Assembly (NCBI GenBank): GCA_013368445.1
Contig: JAACJO010000018.1
Span: 248,001-312,000 of the forward strand
Origin: Leucocoprinus leucothites
Taxonomy: Eukaryota; Basidiomycota; Agaricomycetes; Agaricales; Agaricaceae
Reading direction: 5' to 3'
DNA length: 64,000 nt
This document shows, piece after piece, positions 57,691 through 64,000 of the stretch; the stretch's first letter is position 1; each line of letters starts with the position of its first letter. The notes under the pieces are model-generated. The model saw nothing but the letters and a program-made list of their open reading frames with translations. It was not told where the DNA came from and searched no databases. The position numbers and the translations under genes were made by a program.

Positions 57691-58540
57691 CCATACTCCG
57701 ACCATCATCCTAGTTGAGTTCATCGACCGACACTGCTCCTTGTCCATTGCGACTTCACTGGAGGATTGGGCCCCCAATCCAATTGCCATGTGTTCATCCG
57801 AATAATATTCACCGCCTTTGTACATGTGCGACACTGTCATATGTAACCTCATCCACCTTTCCTTCCTTCCAAGACGCACAGCAGTTGTCTATAATTAACC
57901 CCCATCGCGTCGAGTAAGTTCGGTAATGATAGATCTGTTTTCAGCTCACACTATGAACGGTGACGTAGTACGGACCGAAGTTGTACAGACTAGATCGATA
58001 GCTCTCCCTGTACCACCAATCATTCCAAGAAAGAGCCGCTTATCGGTTGCAAGCTGTAACCGCCAGGCTGGCTTGGGGACACGTGGACAGGGACTACTTT
58101 ACGAGAGGCCCCAAGGATACATCGAAGCCAACTGCTTGACATCTATTCCAGTGTCCTATGACGTCTTTTTCGCCGAACATTCTAGAGTAATTTGACTGTT
58201 AGTGAAACAGCTGAACGGCTGCTGGAGCCGATTGATCTGGCCAAGTCAAAAACTCTTGCTCCAAGCCTCCGACTTCATGGAGCTCTGTTCAAGTCTCCTT
58301 CTGTTTTGAACGTTTTTGGTTATTTAAATTCGATGAAGTGCCTCGCATGAGAGACTTGATCATCATTACTGTATGGTCTAGAACCTGGGGCTCCGAACGT
58401 CAATGAGGCCCGGAGAACTTAGAAGCCCGTAATACGAGTTGACTGAGCGCTCTCAGTACAAGCGCTTAATTGGATTCACAGAGATACAATTACATTTGAA
58501 TTACATTCAACTACCGATCCTTTTTCACCCAACCAAGTCT
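57691..58540. other. Convergent intergenic region
   Basis: About 850 bp with short frames only; it should hold two 3' ends. Confidence 0.5.
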
Positions 58541-59149
58541 CTACTGATACACAGCCAACACTTTCTTGATGGCATCTTCAAACTCTTTCTTGGTTGCCTT
58601 TGACTCCGCCTGCAACTCAGCCTATGGGAGGAATTAGTTCGAAATGACGAATGTATGTACGTCACGTACGGGTGCGGCATCAATGCAAGCATTTGCTAGC
58701 GATAGCATAGCATCATAGGTCAATTTTAGATCTTGAGCGAAGAGAGCATTGATGTTCCCAACGGGGAGGGCATCAAAGTACGGTTTCTTCTTGATGGCGT
58801 GGTCCAGGACAATGTTCCACGATTTCTGAAGGTCCTTGATCGCCTGGAGAGTTGTGTTTCCATCGGCGACAGAAACGGGACGTTGAACGTTCTGTCGCAA
58901 GTAGGTGTTAGTGAACAACTTAAGTTATATTATATCTATGAGGTGCTGGAGGCTAAAGCTTACAATGACATAGGGTTTGATCTTCTCGATCCCGTCCTTG
59001 ACTGCAAGGGCCTCGTTATGTATTTTCAGCGCCTTGTCGGGACCGTCAGTGGATTGGAAGCTGGAAACGCTCGATACGAGCGTAGCAACTTTGGGCTTGA
59101 AAAGCTCGATTTGGGAGAGGCAATCTTGGACAGAGACTTTGACTGACAT
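58541..59149 (-). CDS. HsbA-like (hydrophobic surface-binding protein A fold) protein, copy 2
   Basis: Three exons (59149-58964, 58891-58670, 58621-58541) join in phase to 162 residues, with the same exon lengths and intron phases as copy 1 at 23.1 kb. It begins MSVKVSVQDCLSQIELFKPK, again without a signal peptide. The HsbA core is VLDHAIKKKPYFDALPVGNI, then NALFAQDLKLTYDAMLSLAN and ACIDAAP; the C-terminus is EFEDAIKKVLAVYQ. STDGP-KALKIHNEALAVK is nearly identical in the two copies, suggesting recent duplication or constraint. The role is unknown; an all-helical intracellular protein is likely. Confidence 0.75.
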
Positions 59150-59200
59150 TGTCGTGGTAGGCGAGAATGACTTGAAGAAGAGATCACGAACTGAGTGCAG

Positions 59201-59206
59201 TTATAA
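59201..59206 (-). promoter_or_regulatory. TATA-like element of HsbA-like gene 2
   Basis: TTATAA, about 52 bp before the start codon at 59149, close to the position of the TATA box in copy 1. Confidence 0.4.
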
Positions 59207-62200
59207 GTAGTCGAACTGGCCTTGAGAATCGGCTGAGTGTCCCTGTTTAGCGAGCTTGGGCTTTCAGCTTTATCTGGGTGAAGCGAAGTAGAGTATATTG
59301 ATAACTTATCACAAGCCAGTGAGCTCTTGTGTTTACCAAGAAATCTTGCTCAATCATCCATTGAAAACCTCATATTGAGTAGCGATCTTCTTGTTCTTGG
59401 TTTGTAGCATGAGAACGTGGCGTTTACCTGTCAAGGTATGAGTTACTGGAGTGATGGAGACGATTTCAGCTGCAAAGACTTTGTATCATGGACAGTTTAT
59501 TCGGTTCGGGACGATGTTATTCGGACTGAAGTAGTCCTCCGCAGTATAGTCTTATTGAATGAGCCGACGTACATGCTTCGGCTTCAAGCTCGATGTGAAG
59601 GTCAAAAGTGAAGTTCGATGGCCGTCTTATCATTTCAAGGTCCGACACGGCTGGGCTAGACCAGTCATCTGACTCTCACCATCCATCATGCCGTTTGTTT
59701 TCTTGTTGCCAACACTACACTCTTTCTTCATGAAATGCTTGTAATTCTGGACAACAACTTCCGAGAATGTTCAATATTCGCCATTGGATGCCTATTTCGA
59801 ACCCAAAGACTTCTTCTACTAATCGCATTCAAGGATTCTCTTGTGGCGATTCTGATTATCTTGATGACACCTTGTTGCTGTTTTTAGGGCTCAACTGGGA
59901 CCGCATGGATGATACCTGTCACCATAATGTGCTGGAAACATCGATTAACGGATAACGTTCCAGGTGGACCGCAGATATTAGTACCAGAGCAGACCTTTTG
60001 CGGCTTGCTCTAGCACGACATGGTCCATGTGTGAGTGTGATTATGAAAAGATATCATCTATCCCATGTTTGTGGCGCCACAAATCGGCTGACAGCACCTG
60101 TCCAGTAAGCTCAAATTTCCGAATTGATGGATCTCTTATCATTTATTTCGCTCCCAAAGTTTTCGAGAAGTCCTTCTCGGAGCCGTTCGAGGTCATGAGC
60201 TTGGACTACGGAAGCCCGACTAGACTGGGGTGTCATCGGTTCTTGCGTGACTTCGCGAAAAGGTTAATTTAGACATTGGCCGTTGGCCATTCAATAGACG
60301 AACTCGAAGCTCGAAAATCCGTTGAGAAGTGAAAATGGTTTGGTGCTCTGATGCCGGGGACAATGAGAGGTCGAGTTGAATTTATCCATCCGGATTGATA
60401 GGACAACTCGTGAACCTTTGCTACGGTCATCATGGGGCACACTCAAGCACATGACAAAGTTCTGGTTTCTCTAGAAGCTTTTGATATTCTGGGAGCCGAA
60501 GATCACCACACTAGACATAATATGACCACTTGCGGGCTGGTCGGACAAATTAGTCTTTGCGACTACCACGGTACTTAGCACTACTTGGATGAACTCAATC
60601 AGTGCTAAGTACTGGTGAATGATTCCGGAGGTTCGTGCATAATCTTTTAATAGGCTTCCTTTATCACATTATCCGGAGAACATCGATGATGTTCTTCGAA
60701 TCAATCATGGACATTGTTTATTCAGACGTGACCACCGGATTGCAAGGAGTGTCCATAGCTGCGTTTATGCATCAAAAAAAATCGACTAGGGGCCCCACAA
60801 TTGCTTCTCGGTTGGTTTTTACCTCTTCTCAAATCACACGAGGGTGAAAGAAGACAAGATCAATTCCGTCACTCATAACAAAGAGGCTGAGCCTATAGTT
60901 GGTGGTGCACGGGGAAATTTTCAAATGGTGCGTTTTCGGAAGCCATTCATGTAGAGGTTTATCCTTAACCTGTACTACCAACGAGGACCTCCGCTTAAAA
61001 TAGCGTTTCAAGTAGGGTTAGAAAACCCACTCCGGGTCCAAAGTTAATCACAATTCATTAAGCTCTACTTTAAGCTGTAACGCTCGCTTACGAGCTGACA
61101 GGCCAGTAGGGTCTATTAGAAACCCAAAGATAGGTTCAAGGACATTGGCGTGACTTTGAGAAACCGTTTCTAGCAACATAGTAAACCGGGGGCTATAGGT
61201 TTACCGTGAGGATGCCATGGAGCGATGGAGAAAGGAACTGTCTGGGTGTGGATCTTCCACGGCTGGAAAAACTGGTAGCATATCTCACATTTTACCGGGT
61301 ATCAAGGGTGGTAAAAAGAATGTTTGGGCGTCCAGCATCGTTTCTTCGAGCATCGAATGATCCCCGAGGAAGGGCTTCTCATACTTAGATTTCTCCAATT
61401 GTGCTTAATTAACCTCTAGCATAATAATAGAGTCGAGAATAACCGTAGACCAGGGGAGGTAAAATTACGACGGGAAAATCAAGGCAGCTAATAGAATTAC
61501 AGGGCCCATAGACAAAAGCTGACCTTAATACCCGAGCTGTAAACGATGGGATTGCGACAGCAGTATTTTGAGAATGTTCGCGGTTTCATCGACAGATCCT
61601 TTATCAGTTTTTTTGACTGATAGCAACCATTGAGTATAAGCGAGTCTTCGGATGAGCAACGCCGAACTCGAAGCAACATATACTTGTATCATGACAGATA
61701 TACCAAGGCGGTAAAGTGCTCATTTGCGGGGGCTAGGCCGAAGACTGACACTTCAGCCTCCTTTAAAGGTTTCATCACGCATTAGGAACCGATGGGATAG
61801 TATAGCGTTGTGACCCGCCCTACAGAGGAGCTGACGTTCACCAACGGGTGCAGCTGAAGAACATAGGATCCTGAGGGAACGAGCGTCATAAACCAAGGTT
61901 GTGGGCCATAAGGGACGGCTCCTGATTCTTCTCTAACCTTTGCTTTGGAACTCAATCAGATTCAGGACGAGCTTGGACAAAATGCTCGCATCGCGTGGTC
62001 GTGGAGGATTCTGCCGGCGGCCAAGTCAAGGACATCCAATTACCGCCTTCTTGAAGTATGGCCGACTGAACCTGAGGAATACTCGTGAGATAAGTCCCTT
62101 CCCCAGCGCCAATGAGTCAGTAATGGGCGTCACCTTTAGTCTATCCGCTGAGCGCTCGCCCTTCTCTTCTCGAACACGTTGACAATATAAAAAACGCTCA

Positions 62201-64000
62201 TCGAATAAAGGCATACAAGCCTGATTCCAGGGAGTCAGAAAGTGATGTCAGTAGTACTGGAATAAGCAGTGGGCGACTGCGCTCCCATTCCGAGCCAAAC
62301 CTAGATCATCTCTCGAACACAGGGTAACGAACCTGAAATTTCTGATCAAAAAAGGTCTAAAGACATGGGTTTCGTAGGATATAGACCGCCTGTCAAGCTT
62401 TGAATGATCACTCATAACAATATGACTGAAACAATACTGAACACACCTCTCAAGATCAAATCGAATTATGTCGTAACATATGGACCCAGCCTCAGGCCAG
62501 ATTCCGGGATTTTAAAATAACCACTTGTTGATTAATGAACGACAAGTGGGTGTCAGAGCCCTCGAGAAACTGAGGAACACCGAATGGGGACTATAGATGA
62601 CATCACCGTCTAATAAATCAAATATCAGTACATTGTACTGAGTTCAATGTCAGTCAACGCCTACGATGACAATCACCATACTGAAATGAAACTCACGAGT
62701 ACAGTAAGCCTGAGATAGTAGACCCTGGATAATTCATTGTATTTCGGGCTGTGGGTAGGGTGTAACCACCAGTGCTGTCTGCGGGAAAATCGGTTCTTCA
62801 TACTGATGGTGGAGACGCGTGTCAAACCAGTACTAACCAGGCAATTCATTTCATGTCCTGAGTTGATGCTGAAATAAGCACGAGATAAGAATATGAGAGG
62901 TTGAGGGTCACTCGGAAGCGTATGTGGGAGTATGGAGCCGGCATGTCGTACTTGTTATCAGTCGAGAAGCCGAAGACCTGCCACTGCGCTCACCGGGAGT
63001 TACTGAACAGGCTTAAAGAGTCACACGGCGCTGGGTAGAATAATCGACTTCGAGCTGCTTGTCCGGGTGAGGCCTATCAGGTTAGTAAATGACCCCTGAA
63101 TGACGAAATGAGACGGTGAAATGAACTGGTCTCAAGATGGACTATGTCTCTCTGCTTGAGGCACTAAAGTTGGGCAGACGGCGACTTGAACAGCACAAGT
63201 GTAACAAACTTCTGGGCTGAAAACTTTGTCAAGCTAGAAAATGGGCGCTTGGTAGTGGAGCGCTCATGTCACGCCCTCTTCACGCGTTTGAAGTGAGGAA
63301 AGTGCCAGGAGTTTGTCATTTCTGTTAAACATTAATGCGATTCATTTATCTACACTGCGGTGACATTCAATAGCACATAATAGCTAAATCGGTAAATTTC
63401 TGCTCTCAACTCACATTTCCAGCAGCATTCAGTCGATGGCCTGGACCCGGGACTCATGAAATACTAGCACATGCTCCGAGCTCGTCCTCGCAGATGAATT
63501 CGCCAGAAATAGAAGGGGGGGTGATCAGACTTCAAAAAGACGTAAAGAAGACAGAGGAAGGAAACGTGGAATCAGCGACAACCTTTAATTATCTGACTTC
63601 GATGCTGTTGTGCAACTGCCTCTTCCACATGAAAACCTCATCATTTTCTGATATAGCTTACTAGTTCCTCGTGAGAGACTGCCCTATATTAAAATGAAAA
63701 ACCAAATATTACTGACCGGTAGTCACTTTTCCTGATTGTGGGGGGTGATCGTGGTACATACCATGAATCGGGATTCATAAATCAACCCTTTCCCCCCCTC
63801 TTCCCCTGGCAGTCCGAATGCAATTTCAGGCTGTGCATGCATGTGTTTACAGGATTGAACGGTCCGTTCGGGAGTAATAGATCGCCACTGGTGAGGTACA
63901 ACATGGGGTGCAAAGAACAGAGGCCACGCGACAATAGATGACAATTCAGTCGAACCGGCCCTGTTATGTGCGGTGGCTGGAGGGGCGGGCGTGGAAGGAA
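59207..64000. other. Gene-free right end of the window
   Basis: Nearly 4.8 kb. All frames are short (at most about 80 codons) and mixed on both strands. I see no exon series, no transposase or reverse transcriptase motif and no tRNA or rRNA. It may be old transposon debris or non-coding DNA. One inverted repeat at 60.57 kb is noted separately. Confidence 0.5.
60571..60612. repeat. Perfect 12-bp inverted repeat (hairpin)
   Basis: GTACTTAGCACT (60571-60582) and AGTGCTAAGTAC (60601-60612) are exact reverse complements around an 18-nt loop; the arms extend imperfectly by about 5 bp outward. Confidence 0.8.

Noticed and set aside
1..64000. CRISPR arrays, bacterial operons, phage or viral elements
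   Set aside because: Spliceosomal introns throughout and eukaryotic gene families; no regularly spaced direct repeats with unique spacers and no viral structural or replication genes recognised.

Overview
This window is nuclear DNA of a mushroom-forming fungus (Basidiomycota, Agaricomycetes). The genes are split by many introns of about 47-85 nt with GT...AG ends. Several families are typical of this class: DUF6533 membrane proteins, short NACHT STAND NTPases, Kre9/KNH1-like GPI proteins, HsbA-like proteins, and a CE15 glucuronoyl esterase with a fungal cellulose-binding module. The esterase points to a plant-litter or wood decayer. I recognise no species. Exon models were built by hand from reading frame, splice phase and family resemblance.

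Layout. 0-0.6 kb: 3' part of a DUF6533 gene (-). 2.0-4.3: ORC3 (+). 6.4-8.7: a many-intron protein with an MLKL/HeLo-like N-terminus and a TKL-type (pseudo)kinase domain (+). 9.7-11.3: UPF3 (-), divergent from SYF2 (+, 12.0-13.3). 14.8-15.5: a broken small gene. 17.0-17.9: a secreted Ser/Thr-rich repeat protein. 18.2-20.3: a NACHT pseudogene (-). 21.1-22.5: a second DUF6533 gene (+). 23.1-23.7: HsbA-like gene 1 (-). 26.4-27.6: Kre9-like gene 1 (-). 28.4-46.1: a locally duplicated block made from one ancestral cassette, MoCF-domain gene, then NACHT gene, then convergent CE15 esterase. It now holds one intact MoCF gene and one dead copy, three intact NACHT genes, one dead CE15 and one intact CE15. 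48.5-49.4: Kre9-like gene 2 (-). 50.5-51.1: RPS30 (+). 51.4-52.2: SEC11 (+). 55.1-57.0: mitochondrial Obg GTPase (-), divergent from an uncharacterised gene (57.1-57.7, +). 58.5-59.1: HsbA-like gene 2 (-). 59.2-64 kb: no supportable gene.

How it fits together. Conserved housekeeping genes (replication origin recognition, splicing, mRNA surveillance, translation, signal peptide cleavage, mitochondrial ribosome assembly) are interleaved with fast-changing accessory genes. The accessory set includes two kinds of likely self/non-self or cell-death components. One is the tandem family of short NACHT proteins. The other is an MLKL-like protein whose catalytic-loop Asp is replaced by Asn. Their co-occurrence within 40 kb is visible; a functional link is inference. 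The most unusual structure is the MoCF-NACHT-CE15 cassette duplication, with a NACHT C-terminal exon whose centre differs between copies while both ends are conserved.
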